The position numbers and the translations under genes are program-made. The notes under the pieces are model-generated. The model saw only the letters and a list, made by a program, of their open reading frames with translations, ran no database searches and was not told the DNA's origin. A stretch of 64,000 nucleotides of DNA from Diphasiastrum complanatum (taxonomy: Eukaryota; Streptophyta; Lycopodiopsida; Lycopodiales; Lycopodiaceae), in NCBI GenBank assembly GCA_029204225.1, contig CM055095.1, forward strand, positions 33,107,732-33,171,731, written 5' to 3'. Shown here piece after piece: positions 38,000-52,469 of the stretch (position 1 is its first letter; the number at the start of each line of letters is the position of its first letter).

Positions 38000-38335
38000 A
38001 AAAGCAATGCAACAAAAAGAGAGAAAAAATAGCCTTCAGGGGTCCAGCGCTAGCGCGGGACCCCCAGAGGCATTCTTTTATTAAAAGGGAGGAGCTTTAC
38101 AATGCAACAAAAAGATAAAAAAATAGCCTCCACTAGTGCTGGACTCCTGGAGGCATTTTTTTGTTAAAAGGGAGGAGCTTTACAATGCAACAAAAAGATT
38201 AAAAAATAGCCTCCGGGGGTGATAGACCCCTGGAGGCTGTTTATTGTTCCTGGAACGACAAAAAACAATGCAAAAACAAGATTAAAAAATAGTCTCCAAG
38301 GGTCCAGTGCTGGTGCTAGACCCAATGTTGGAGAC
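38000..38335. repeat. Tandem array of hairpin-forming units
   Basis: Three to four imperfect copies of an 85-95 bp unit share AATGCAACAAAAAGA, AAAAATAGCCTCC and AAAAGGGAGGAGCTTTAC. Each unit contains an inverted repeat. The clearest spans 38208-38238: 13-bp arms AGCCTCCGGGGGT and ACCCCTGGAGGCT around GATAG, with one G-T pair. The first copy (38029-38075) has weaker arms with a different loop. Confidence 0.75.
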
Positions 38336-38340
38336 TAGCA

Positions 38341-40478
<2,138 letters not shown>

Positions 40479-40832
40479 CCTAGGCTCATGCATAATAGAA
40501 TGACTTCCAAGTTTATAGACATGGTCAATCAATTGATGGGATTGATCAAAGTAGCAAATGGTGCCTCTTGGGATGCATTGAGAGTCTCTCGATGTGCAAA
40601 ATAAGTCACAACTTGATATCAATGTTGCAAAAACATTATCTTCTTCCATGTGGATGCAACAAAGAAAAAGAGACTAACAAACAACTAATAAATGAATGAA
40701 TCATTTGGAGAGAGACATGACTAGGTTTTGGTGTGCTCGACTTGATGGCAAGGGCCGTCGGTAGCAGCTATTGACCAAACCCAAGGGAGGTCCCATAGGC
40801 TAGTAGTCTCCAACAAACAATCCAAACTTGAG

Positions 40833-40938
<106 letters not shown>

Positions 40939-41068
40939 TCATGGACATGAAACACTGAGTCAGACCCAATTCATTGTACCCATGGACATGAAACATAGTG
41001 ACTCGGACCCAGTTCACTCTTTTAGGGTTTAGGGCAATCACAAGGGCATAATTGTCATTTGATTGAAT

Positions 41069-41197
41069 TTATGGCCTTTTTGGGCCCTATATTATTTTGC
41101 AAGGAGAGAGAGAGACTCCAATGAGAGAGAAAAATGACATTAAGTAATAGCCCATTGGTCGGGCCATTACTACTCATAATCCAGTCTCCATGCAACA

Positions 41198-41269
<72 letters not shown>

Positions 41270-41490
41270 CAAAAAAATCAACCGAACTGTCAATTACGTG
41301 AGGTTATTGTCTATTGGTCGGACTATTACCACAAATAATCCATTCCTCGGGCATCTCTTGGCCTCCCCCACTCGCCGTCGGGTCCCAGATTATTTATGGT
41401 AATGGCCCTCCCAATGGCCATTACCTACTATGTAATCGACATTGGATTGATTTTATGGCCTTTCTGGGCACTATATTATTTTGCATAAAT
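41069..41490. repeat. Direct repeats flanking a (GA)n tract
   Basis: TTTATGGCCTTTTTGGGCCC and the following TATATTATTTTGCA occur near 41069-41102 and again, with two changes, near 41452-41485. A second pair, TATTGGTCGG/CATTGGTCGG with nearby ATAATCCA, lies between. A pure GA tract occupies 41200-41266. Confidence 0.7.
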
Positions 41491-42153
41491 AATATAAGGC
41501 CCCAAATTTTTTGTTCACTTTTTGGCTCTACCTTACAGACAAGGGCACATAGTAGACACAACAAAAATAGATGTGCTTGTGTTCAAAATATATGGGAATT
41601 TCATTTATTTTTTCATATTTATACTTTATTTTTAAACTTGCCACACGTATTTAAGAAATATAGTAAATAGGTAACTAAAACGTAATGCTCAGTGCTCAGA
41701 GTTCGTTTGTATTTCCCACAAAATTTTCAAGCAAAGAGTTCCTAATGCCACAATTTGCAAAATGGGCTGTGACAGCTGGATTAGTAGCATGTTCTGCAGG
41801 AACGATCAATCTGACAACTGGATTACTAAGCATTGAGCATTACGCCGGGGAAGTCCATGCCCTCAGGCTCCCACCCTCCAGCAATGGCCCTCCCAGCACC
41901 GAAGGCCCCGGGGCCACGTAAACCTAGTTTTACTAAATTAATAGGGTAAATTTGTACCTCGGGATAGATGTTTATGCGCGGTCTCTAGAGGTCCATGCCA
42001 GCCGAGTGGATTTTCTCGTGCCTTCATTCTGCCGCGTGGAATCTTCAGTCCTGGCTTTTTGCATGTATTCTTTTCTATTCTTTGCCTAGAACAGAATACA
42101 TGCTTGTGTTTCCGAAGTGCAGTCTGCCACATCCTGTTTCTGTTTCTGTAAGC
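41491..42153. other. No recognised gene
   Basis: Contains a plus-strand ORF at 41685-41921 and a minus-strand ORF at 41938-42201, neither with a recognisable domain. The first ends in a Ser/Pro-rich GC-rich tail. Confidence 0.35.
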
Positions 42154-42360
42154 GATCACCACTTCCTGCATATATTTGAATCCGTTCTGTCCCAGTTTCA
42201 AGGCTACTGATCAATTGCTGTTTTGCACGTCATCATACCACCTTTTCTGATGGTCTTTGATCACCACTTCCTGCATTTGAATCTGTTCTGTCCCAGTTTC
42301 AAGGCTACTGATCAATTGCTGTTTTGCAACGTCGTCATACCACCTTTTCTGATGGTCTTT
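42154..42360. repeat. Tandem duplication of about 105 bp
   Basis: Copy 1 is 42154-42258 and copy 2 is 42259-42360. Both start GATCACCACTTCCTGCAT and end CTTTTCTGATGGTCTTT, with few mismatches. It adjoins the DYAD-like exon. Confidence 0.88.
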
Positions 42361-42404
42361 TCTGACGGGACGGGAATTTGTTCGCAAATCCAGTAGAGAG
42401 GTAC

Positions 42405-42525
42405 GTTGAAGTGTCAGTCATGTGTTTAAGTAGATGGTCGAGAAGCCCAGTATCTCCAATGTATTTTCTTGCTTCTTCCCGTAATGCTTTGTCAGGAATA
42501 GAATATTGAAGAGGGACAGGCGTAC
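42405..42525 (-). CDS. Orphan DYAD/AMEIOTIC1-like exon
   Basis: On the minus strand an acceptor (CTCATTTCAG) precedes an open exon that includes ALREEARKYIGDTGLLDHLL and then KHM. This IGDTGLLD core is characteristic of plant meiotic DYAD/SWI1/AMEIOTIC1 proteins and, more weakly, the MS1/MMD1 PHD-finger proteins. The LLDHLLKHM ending favours DYAD/AM1. DYAD proteins act in the nucleus at meiotic entry and sister-chromatid cohesion. A possible donor (AAC|GTACCT) ends it at 42405. No other exon was recognised nearby, so it may be one exon of a gene with long introns or an isolated fragment. Confidence 0.55.
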
Positions 42526-42529
42526 CTGA

Positions 42530-44480
42530 AATGAGAGTGCAGCACAAACTTATAGTAAGAGCACAAAGTTTGAACTTGAAATTGGAGTTCTCATTACCTT
42601 TTCCAATATTCCTCTCAAATCTTGGCACTTGGAAAAACTTTGTAGGAAATAGAGCTTATTGGCTGATCCTTTTAGTGGACTTCAGTATTCAGAAGAGATA
42701 ACACGAACTTGAATAGGATTGGGGAAAGACTGGCTATGGCTGACTTTCCTTACGGTAAAAAAATCATGCGTTCTGCCATTATGGCGTGACATTCTCACTT
42801 GTATAGTAGTATTTCCAGAAACTGATTGTAATTCTATTATTAAAGACAACGAGAGGTATCCCACATTTACACCTAAAGACCATCTGTTTCAAAGACAACG
42901 AGAGGTATCCCACGTTACACCTAAAGACCATTTGTTTCTCTCTGTTTCCCAAAATAGGTGCAATTTCAGTATTGATAAAAACCATAACTGAAGAAATAAG
43001 TAGAAACAAAACCATTCATTGATCATGATACTAACCACCCTCCCGAATAATGTTGATCATAAATTAGGAAATCGCAAATGTCTAGGTATGAAGTCCCATT
43101 GAAGAGGTAAGTGAAGGAACTAGTATACAATTGCAACAGTGGGAGGACTAGTTAGGATTGGCTGAGAAATATTGTTGCTTGCTCTCACCCACCACCGTCC
43201 ATGGTTGAAGGTGGTTGAGGGTGTGATGAAGAAATCATAGGTGTGGATCATGAGGTATGAATAGGAGAATGTAGGTCAAGAATGGTGTAATGTAGCCAGC
43301 AATACAAAGTGGGCCAGTTAAAAGCCCCGTCCCTAGTACGTGGACCCCGTGGAATATAATTGCGTTATTTCGTTATCAAGTTTTCTGCATTCGCGTGTCT
43401 CGAGCAGCGACACATTGCGATCTCTCTCTTTCTCTCTGTGATCTCTCTCTCTCTCTCTCAACGTCTAATTGGTTGTGATATATTCTGGATTTCATGAAGT
43501 AATCATGCCAAATATAGTCAGTAAGGTTTTCAGTCTGAGAATTGATCTGGGAGTTTTCGAAACGTTTTTGTTTCTACGTTTGACCATGCTGTGCGGAGGT
43601 TGAAACTCTGAGCAGTTTACGAATCCGTACATGTACACGCTAAAATGTTTCTGAGATCATTAAACAAGACAGGATGTCGGAATTTTGGACACCTCAGGAA
43701 CAATTTGAATTTTCATCTACTACTTGGGTCAATCTGATAGAGATAACGATAATAAGACAAGTTTTATCAGATTTGAAGGCCGTTATATAGAAGGTTCGGT
43801 GCAATTATAATCTGAGCATTAAAATAAATCATTTATTCCGTACAAGCTCTAACGTATGATATAAATCATTTCAGTGTTTGGTTTAAACTTCACCTGATTG
43901 CCTGCGACTTGTGTAGTAACCAACGTCGTCGTAGGTGATGGAAAGTTATAAACTAAAATAGTTGGAAAAAGGGACAGAAGCGCAGTGGTACCACGTAGAA
44001 CAGCCTCTTGCAATGGTCCCATCGTTTCCAGCTAGTCGCTGCTAACCGCCTGATCCCTCCCTTAGCTACACAAGTGCAACATTTTTAGCCGATGATCTTT
44101 CAACTTTTCTTCTTTAAGTGTAGATTCCAATCTCATAATAGCGTATGCTCCTGCCATTTTGAATCAGTTCTGTGACTGCTGATCATGATTCAGCTTAGCA
44201 TTTGCTTCTTCACCTTTCCTGATTAGTGTGTCAGTCCCCCAACACCCCCCCGGGATATCGCAAGAGGTGACAGACAAAATATTCACAGTTCAATGCATTC
44301 TCAACTGCTAAAGAACAAGATTGCAACGATTGATATAGGATCACGAGATGCTAGTCAAGGAGATAGTGTTCAAGGTTAAAGGGAAGAGGTACATTCCTGG
44401 AGATACATCATGAAGATTCAAGAGTATCTTTGTTAATATCACTAGAATCATTCTAGTAACGAGGAGTTCTGACCTTCGTA
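42530..44480. other. No recognised gene; local duplications
   Basis: A phrase of about 45 bp (CAACGAGAGGTATCCCAC.TT.ACACCTAAAGACCAT.TGTTTC) is repeated at 42847-42895 and 42894-42940. CT-rich short tracts lie near 43420-43460. If the DYAD-like exon belongs to a gene, its upstream exons would lie here, but none was found. Confidence 0.4.
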
Positions 44481-44497
44481 TAAGTTTATAGCATTTG

Positions 44498-45175
44498 TTG
44501 CTTGGCTCGTAAAACATCAGCATGGACTGTCGTATTAACAGTAACAAACAGGAGCACGAATCTTCATGATATTCATAGCACAGACTCAAATTGTTATCCT
44601 TTAGAGCTAACACTCTTTACATATAACGATTGTGCAGCCAAGCAGGTAATTAAGATCCTGTAAAACATCAGCATGGACTGCCGTATTAACAGCAAGAAAC
44701 AGGTACACGAATCTTCATGATATTCGTAGCACAGACTCAACTTGTTATCCTTTAGAGCTAACACTCTTTACATATAACAAGAAAAATATGACATGTACGT
44801 TATGACTCTGACACTCACCTCTACTGTTCAACTGGAGATCAGATACCCAATAGTAAAGAGGATCAGCCTTTTTGTTCTTTGCTGATCAGGCTGATCTAGT
44901 GTTCGTATTGCGCATGCAATAATATATTGAGCATGCCTAACCTTTAGTTCAGCGGCAGTTTTTATTAATCATAATGCAACAGTACAATTGTGCAGCCAAG
45001 CAGGTAATTAAGATCCTGTAAAACATCAGCATGGACTGTCGTATTAACAGCAACAAAACACATATCATGTTTTAACTTTTTATCCACTTACATTGTACAC
45101 GAATCTTCATGATATTCATAGCACAGACTCAACTTGTTATCCTTTAGAGCTAACACTCTTTACATATAACAATTG
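44498..45175. repeat. Three direct repeats of about 130 bp
   Basis: Copies near 44505-44630, 44655-44780 and 45010-45170 share GTAAAACATCAGCATGGACT, CACGAATCTTCATGATATTC and CTAACACTCTTTACATATAA. The third has a short insertion. AGCAGGTAATTAAGATCCTG precedes the second and third. Confidence 0.8.
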
Positions 45176-45659
45176 CCTTCCAAAGAGCAAGGCTGCGTAC
45201 TGACATTAATACAGTGAAACTCACGAACTATTGAAAGAAGTGAATATGCTTCATGATGGTGAAGTATATGGCATGTTTGAGATACCCGAACTGCACGGAA
45301 GGGCCGCGCCTTCCCCTCCGTAATGGCATGTCTGAGATTTTTCTCTCTCATGAATTCTGTCTGAATCGTTGTCAAGAATTGTTAATACGTTTATTCAATA
45401 AGGAGAATTCTGGACAAAACTAATGCTTACTTCAGATGCAAGCAAATTCCGCAGAAAAATCGAAGACTTGGCATGTAAGGATGACAAAAAGAAAGGTGTT
45501 GTATCTGTCCGTAGATATAGACTTTTTTTTTTTTTGGGTGAATGGAGAGGTGGCTGTGGAACCCAATTGCAAATTTACAAACTTCACATTCACCTTCCCA
45601 TTCACCAAAACAAAGCATCTGTTCTTTATTAAAATGAAAAAAAAAGGAGTAAACTATAT

Positions 45660-48600
45660 GTTTTATATATGATTGTTGGTGTATTTGAGTTTTTTAAAGC
45701 CATTTTTCTTTGGGTCATTTGCTTAGTTTCATGTGTATTGTGATGCTTGGATAAACTGCCTACCTTTACAAAATTAAAGCATCTTAAATTTGTTGTGTTT
45801 GGTAATTTTATTGCATTATCATGTGACTAAGTTTCTCTATAGTAGGTACAGATTGTAATAATGTGATGGATAAATGGGTATTGTAACAATGCATATTGAA
45901 ATCAACAACATTGAACATTTTTTGATTGCCATTGCCAAGATCTTGCCAATGTTTTTAATGCGTAGACTTTTGGCCATCCATCAGGTGGAAAATCCTGGTG
46001 CATGAAATATTGCGTATTGTTGTTGGTGGAAAATCCAACACTATTACGTGATTTAGTTGCATTGTAGGTTAATGTTAAACTTTAATTTAGCTCATAATTT
46101 ACGTACGAACTTACAACAACGAATACTTTGTAATCAGTGACTCTGGATGTATTGTTGATAAGATTATGATGTTCACATTCTTTACTAATATGAGAAAAAA
46201 AGGAGAGTATGTTATGAGCGTCAATCATATTTGAACTTCTTAAAGCTTTCCTTTAGGTCACTTGCTTTTACTTTAAGTACATGTACTATGATATTGAAAT
46301 GCAATAGAGTGAAACTACCTACATTTGCAAAAAAGAAACATGGTGGATGTATATTATGTGTTTGATAATCTTATTGTATTATCGTGCACCTAAGTTTTTG
46401 TCTTGGGTGTATAGTAGATGTTTTGTTTGTTGAAACTGTCTACAAACAAAATCAAGATGTGCTTGTTACCAAAGTTAAAGCTAAAATATATATTTTCTGC
46501 TTTTTATTAGGCTTATTTAGGTAGCTCTAGAAGGTATTTAAGTATCGAATTATCATACTAGAACGTCTTTCACGTGTCATTGTATTGACATTTTTGAAAT
46601 CCAATTTAAAGGAAGAAGATTACAGTTCAAGGATAGTCATTAATTTAGACAAAGAAAAGGTATATCAAATCAATAGAGCAAGCTTACAGTCCATCACAGG
46701 CATTCAACAAAAAAAGGGTTAATATTAGAAAGTGATGGGTAGATGAGAATTGTAACAATGTATATCTAGAAAACTATTAACATTGAACATTTTTTAATTA
46801 ACATCACCAAGATTTTGTCAAAGTTTTTAATGCATAGATTTTGGGCCATGCATCAGGAGGACAATCCTGGTACACGAAATATTGCGTATTCTTGTTGGTG
46901 AAAAATGCTACACGAATACGTGATTTGTTTGCAAATGTTAGCAAATTTGGAGTTTCAATTTAGCTCAATACCTAGATATCAACTAATAACAACAAATAAT
47001 TTATAATCATAGTGTGATTGTTCTGTTACAAGCTAATCTATCTAGTATTTTAGGTGGTGGATAATAATACTTCATTAGATACTATAATATTTGAACATGT
47101 TTTATGTTGTTGTTTTGCTAGAAAACACATTACCTTCACTTGCTTTTTGCATGATACTGTAATTTTTTAAAAGATAAGGACATGTATAGAAATGTCGATA
47201 GTCATAAATATTATCTAGTTGATTGATTGGTATTTTTCCACAAGGACGCCATCTGGGCATTTTTAGGGTAACATTAAATTGCAATATTCGTGATTGTGTT
47301 TTAAGTATCTCAATGTGTATTAAGTTGTAATGTGTGATCTACATGTGACAGTGAGCACATTAACGGGGATTGTTTGGGTAGTAATATTAGATTGTAATAT
47401 TTTTTCTTGTGTTTCAGGTACCTTAATGTGTATGGAGTTAGTTGTAATGTGTGATCTACATGTGAGTACAGAGAACACATTAATTGACCATTGAAGAGTG
47501 TCTGATTTTTGTAAGATGCAAATGAAAACTACCAATAACTTTGTTTGGGTTGTAGTACATTGACTCAGTTATTTTAGACGTGCTGGTGATGAAATTATAG
47601 TGTTTGCATTCTTTACTAACATCAAAAAACAGAAGATAATTATATGATTTTCCATTATTGGGGTATTTGAGTTTTTTGAAGCCATTTTTCTTTGCGTCAT
47701 TTGCTTAGTTTCATGTGTATTGTCATGTTTGGATAGATTAGAATGAAACTGACTACATTTACAAAATTAGAGTATCTTGGATGTGTTATATGTTTGATAG
47801 TTTTATTGTATTATGATGTGACGGTTTCTATGTTTTAAGTGCATGGTAAGTAGTTGTTGTAAGAATGTGATGGATAAGTGGGTATTGTAACAATGTATAT
47901 GTATGAAAGCAACAACATTGAACATTTTTTGATTGCTATTGCAAGATTTTGCAAATGTTTTTAATGCGTAGACTTTTGGCATGGAAAATCCAACACGATT
48001 ACGTGATTTACATGTAAGTAAATGTTATTTTGTAATTGAGCTCAACTTAGATATGATTTAATAGCATCCAATACTTTGTAATTAAATACTTTGGTTTTAT
48101 TGTTGATGAGATTGTAGCATTCACATTCTTTACTAACATGAATAAAAAGAAGAGGAAATTATATGTTTGATCTATAATGGTCGATGTATTTGAGTTTTTT
48201 TAAGTCATTTTTTCTTACGTCACTTGCTTTTGCATGTATTGTGATAGTTAGATACAACAAAATGAAACTACCTACATTTACAAAATGAAATCATTGGCCG
48301 GTATTTCTCCACAGGCAAGTTTAGGCATTGGTAAAGTGGTACTTTTTTGGATTTTATAGATTACAATATATTTTAAGCTTCCTCAAAATATTGCACTCAA
48401 AATAATATCAAAGACAACCTTTCCTGTATTTTATGTTTAAGTTTATAGTACACGGACGGTTAGGTTTCATGTAATTGTACTGCTAGAAAATATGCTAGCG
48501 TTACTTGATTTTTGCATGAAGTTATAGTTTAAAAAAAAAACAAACACGCACAAAGAAGTGTTTGTAGTCATTGATACCTTCCTCAATCATGCACTTGTGA

Positions 48601-49500
48601 ATGTAGAATAGCTGATCTGCAATGATATGGACTCGCCTGCCATTTAAAGGCTTATGAGCAAAATCATAGTCCATCGCGAGCATCGAACAAAGAAACAAGT
48701 TAATATTAGAAAGTGATGGATAGGTGAGAATTGTATCGATGCATACGTAGAAAACTAGTATTAACATTGAATAATTCTTAACATACATGGCCAAGTTCTT
48801 GGCAAAAGTTTCTAATGTATAAATTTTGGGCCATGTACTAGGTGGAAAATCTTGGTGCACAAAATCTTGTTGTTCGAAAATCCAACTACAATATGTAATT
48901 TGTTTGCAACTATAAGCTAATGTTGAGCTTTAATTGAGCTTAAAACTTAGATATTACCTAACATTAAATGATTTGTAATCATAATGTGATTGTTTTAGTG
49001 CAAGCGAATACTTTTTGTATTTTGATTATGATAGATCATAATACCTGATCAGGTTCCAGTTGTATTGTTGAAAAATACACTAACTTTGCATATTTTTTTG
49101 CATGATACTATCTTTTTTTCCAAAAACCCAAATACATGTATAGAAATGTTAGGCATTCCAAGGAACTTGATTATTAATATTAGTTCAAGAGTTTGTTTTC
49201 TGTCGACAATGTACGTTCTCTGCTCACTGAAAACATGTGATTCGTATTTTTCAATATTTTGCATAGCTCTATTCATATATGCAGATGGAGATTTTGGATT
49301 CGGAACGTTGGATAAATAACAATGTTGATTTTTAAACTGATGGTAATATTACATGTTTTATTTGAATTCATGATATCTGAAACTTTTTGTAATCAAATAA
49401 TAACAAAAATTTCTTACTATTCGATTGTCGATTTGATAGAGGAGCGGCAACGCAAAACAACAAACATGAAATCGCCACTAATTGATGGTACCGTTAAAAG
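45660..49500. repeat. Array of four diverged ~1-kb units
   Basis: Related phrases recur in order. TATTTGAGTTTTTTAAAGCC-like starts lie near 45680, 46225, 47665 and 48185. AACATTGAACATTTTTTGAT-like phrases followed by TTTTAATGCGTAGACTTTTG lie near 45910, 46790, 47915 and 48765. First and third copies resemble each other more than the second and fourth, so a ~2-kb pair seems to have duplicated. On the minus strand several copies retain a related peptide (HQDFPP..WPK.Y), with the longest open version at 48522-48860. Function unknown. Confidence 0.65.
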
Positions 49501-49576
49501 CTAAAATTTTAAAATATAGAATTATTTATTTTAATTTAATACATATTAGTAATCGTTAACATGCTTATATTTGTAC

Positions 49577-49825
49577 CTTGCAAAAGAATTTCGTCAATTT
49601 GAACAAGACTTACACCACCCTCTACTGGATTATTCGCAGGTCTTTTTTTTGCGGTGCAGTAATTTTCTTTGTCCAAAAATTCACCCTTAGGAACTGCTGC
49701 AAAGATGGCTTTTGTCGTAGCCATGAATATCAAAGGATCTGATTTTTTCCATATTCCTAAATTGCGAATACTGTAGATAACTCGTTGCTCATTTTCGTAT
49801 GCATCATGGATCTTATCGAGTAAGT
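49577..49825 (-). CDS. Unrecognised coding-like exon
   Basis: The minus strand is open through NEQRVIYSIRNLGIWKK, ATTKAIFAAVPKGEFLDKEN and EGGVSLVQIDEILLQG, ending at a consensus-like donor (CAAG|GTACAA). Amino-acid composition is protein-like rather than repeat-like. No known domain is recognised. Together with 49958-50044 and 55395-55880 it may belong to one minus-strand gene or decayed element that was split by copia D. Confidence 0.4.
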
Positions 49826-50044
49826 GATTTGTATTTGGCCAGAATATAATTTGTAGAGGTCAACAACATATATGCAATTGCATTGGTATGTGAATTATTT
49901 TTGAGGTAGGACAATGCTAAAAAGTTCAAATTGCAACATAAAAGCAATTTCTCATATTCAAATGTACCCCACCTTCATTAGTTTTCTGAAATCCGTCACA
50001 ATCGGTGATTGAATGTCAATGTTGTTGTATTCCAGTAATGGCAA

Positions 50045-50868
50045 TGTGAAGAATGCAAAAATAAGCTTGGTAGAGGCCAAAAAACTTTTATATAGATAAA
50101 CACACGTGTGGAGCCTGTTCCCACGTGTGAAAATAGTGTACTTGTCATGTACCATAATCATATAGGTTGTACATATGATTTAATTCAAGTTCTAGTGGCT
50201 AAAAAGGCCAAAAACTAGTTTTCTAGACATATGACACATGGCATCAATCTATTGATTGCATGCTCCTTTGGTTAGGTGTCATATCCCATGTGTAGAGGAC
50301 AGCTCACATGTGTGGAATAAGCTGAAGTAGGCGAATTTTGAATTTTAGAAGATTTCCAAGTAGATCTCCATATAGAAGGAAAATGGATCAAAAGTGCTCA
50401 AAATAGAAGGTTTTGTCCAAGTGTCAGTTTTTCATGATGAATCATCATATGACAAAGCACCTTCACACATGTGGGATCAGAGGGATGATCAGTACTATGA
50501 GCTCCCACTTATTGTATATATAGAGCCACATTTGGCCATAATTATTGTGAGACACCAATCTTGGTTTTGGAAGCAATTTTGAGTGATTCTCTCCATTTGT
50601 CTACATTTGTTTTGATTGTTTTGAGGTTCTATCAATGTGTACTTGATTTTCAGGTTGGAGTCCGTACTCAGACACTGTTTCACACGTGTGAAACCATAAA
50701 GTACACTTACCTTCAATTAATGATTGGTCTTGTTAGGATTTTGTGTCTAGAATTGATCTAGATTGATCTTAATCTGAAGTAGATTGATAGATCGAGTAAT
50801 CTGACAACCAATCCCTCTTGAGGATTAGATTAGGATCCACTCTTGGTCCTTTTTGTACTTTTTGCACA
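50045..50868 (+). repeat. 5' LTR of copia D
   Basis: Begins TGTGAAGAATGC and ends TTTTTGCACA. It contains a perfect 18-bp palindrome GTTTCACACGTGTGAAAC at 50677-50694, plus further CACGTGTG motifs near 50100. Confidence 0.92.
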
Positions 50869-50880
50869 TGGTATCAGAGC
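50869..50880 (+). other. Primer-binding site of copia D
   Basis: TGGTATCAGAGC, directly after the LTR. Confidence 0.92.
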
Positions 50881-52469
50881 CTAGTACAAGAGGTTTTGTT
50901 GAAATTGATAGGGTTAATCCAAATCAAAGCCAAAATTAGCAGTTTTTTGGAAACTAGTCAAATTTTGGGTAGCGAGTTGGATTTGATAGATATTCTCAAA
51001 AATTTTGGACTAGAACTTGTTGTGGGCTGTAGGAACCCTTTTCACAACGTGTGAGGCCGTACAGATCTGGTTTTGGCTGAGAAAATTCAAAAATTTGTAC
51101 AATTTGACTCACACACCCAATTTGAAAGATTTTTGGTGCAAAATCAAGCATTTTCTGTAGAAAATCTAATCCCTTGATTAGTTCTTGGATTAGATCAGCC
51201 AAGAAATTAAATTTGAAGCTTGAAATAGGTGCATTAATTGATCATCTCTGATTTTTTGAGTGCATGTTGAAGTTGAGAGAGATTTTGCTAAAAATCATAG
51301 ATTAAGGAGTGATATGCAAGGTGAGAGGTTGTAATCCATTGTACCATCACTCTAGACTTGTTCAAGAGTGATAGGGTCAAGTTTAGAAGCATCAATTTGC
51401 TAGAAAACACCCTTGGATATGTCCTCCAAGTGAAACCTTTGAGAGTTTCTAGTGCATATAGAGCATCTATGCAAATCTTTTGTAGAATTTGACATAGATT
51501 GGCTTAAATTGAGAGTTCTAGAAAAGAGATTGAGATCCAAGTCACATTGTTCAACCCTACTCAATTTGTTTGAGTGATTGTAAGGTTTGAAAAGAGTCAT
51601 TAAGGTGTCTATGGCAAATGTGTAGAGAGAGATCCAATTTTCTAAGAGTTCCTTCCTTTGTAGAAGGCAAGATCTAGAAGCTCATTTTGTGTTGTTATTG
51701 GTGGAGAGTTCGTCTCTTCCCAGGTGATCAAATCTTTCTAAGTGGCATTAGCTCTTTGAAGCAAAATATCTTAGTGAGAAAAATCACAACCTTTGATTTT
51801 GAATTTCAATCCAAGTCTTAAGAGGTAGAGTAATTGGTGGAATCCAATAGGGGTGATTGCAATAATCAATTTATTGAGCAAAAATTGACATAGTATGTAT
51901 GAAACTCAAATTAGTTCTATTCAACTTTCTTTGTGAGAGTGTGAGGGTCAATTTGAGATCCCATTGGATGTCTAGAATGAGGAGGAGTCCATATTTGAGT
52001 ATTCATGCATGGGAGATCTTTGTGAATCTCTAGTTGTCTAATTTTTTAAGCTTTGTGAAAAATTGGTGGTATAGTTTGTTGTCAAATCAAATCAAATTCA
52101 TTCTAAATCTCAAGTGTGAGATTATTTGTGTCAAGAGTGAGTCCAAAAGAAGTGATTAAGTTTGATTTTCATGTATTTGAAACAAAACCCATCTTTTGTT
52201 CAAGAATCTCAAGTGTTGAGAGAACTAGTCAAGTGAAAAGGAAAATCTAGGTGTCAAATGTTTTTCATATCCATTTTAACTTTCAAAAGAAAGAGTCATT
52301 GGTATTTGATGATTCCAATAGGAGATTGGATCTGATTTCTTTAGTGATTTGATTCAAAGATTGTGTGCTTTTGTCTTAGTGATCAAAGTAAAGTTTCCAA
52401 GTGACTAGTCATTACTGTGAAGATTGATTCTTAGGTTTGTGAGCTAGATCTTTTGTAGATCCTTCTAGA
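50881..52469 (+). other. Long leader of copia D
   Basis: About 1.6 kb without a long ORF, about twice the leader length of elements A and C. No gag core was recognised. CACAACGTGTGAGGCCGTAC near 51042 echoes the LTR palindrome. Confidence 0.6.
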
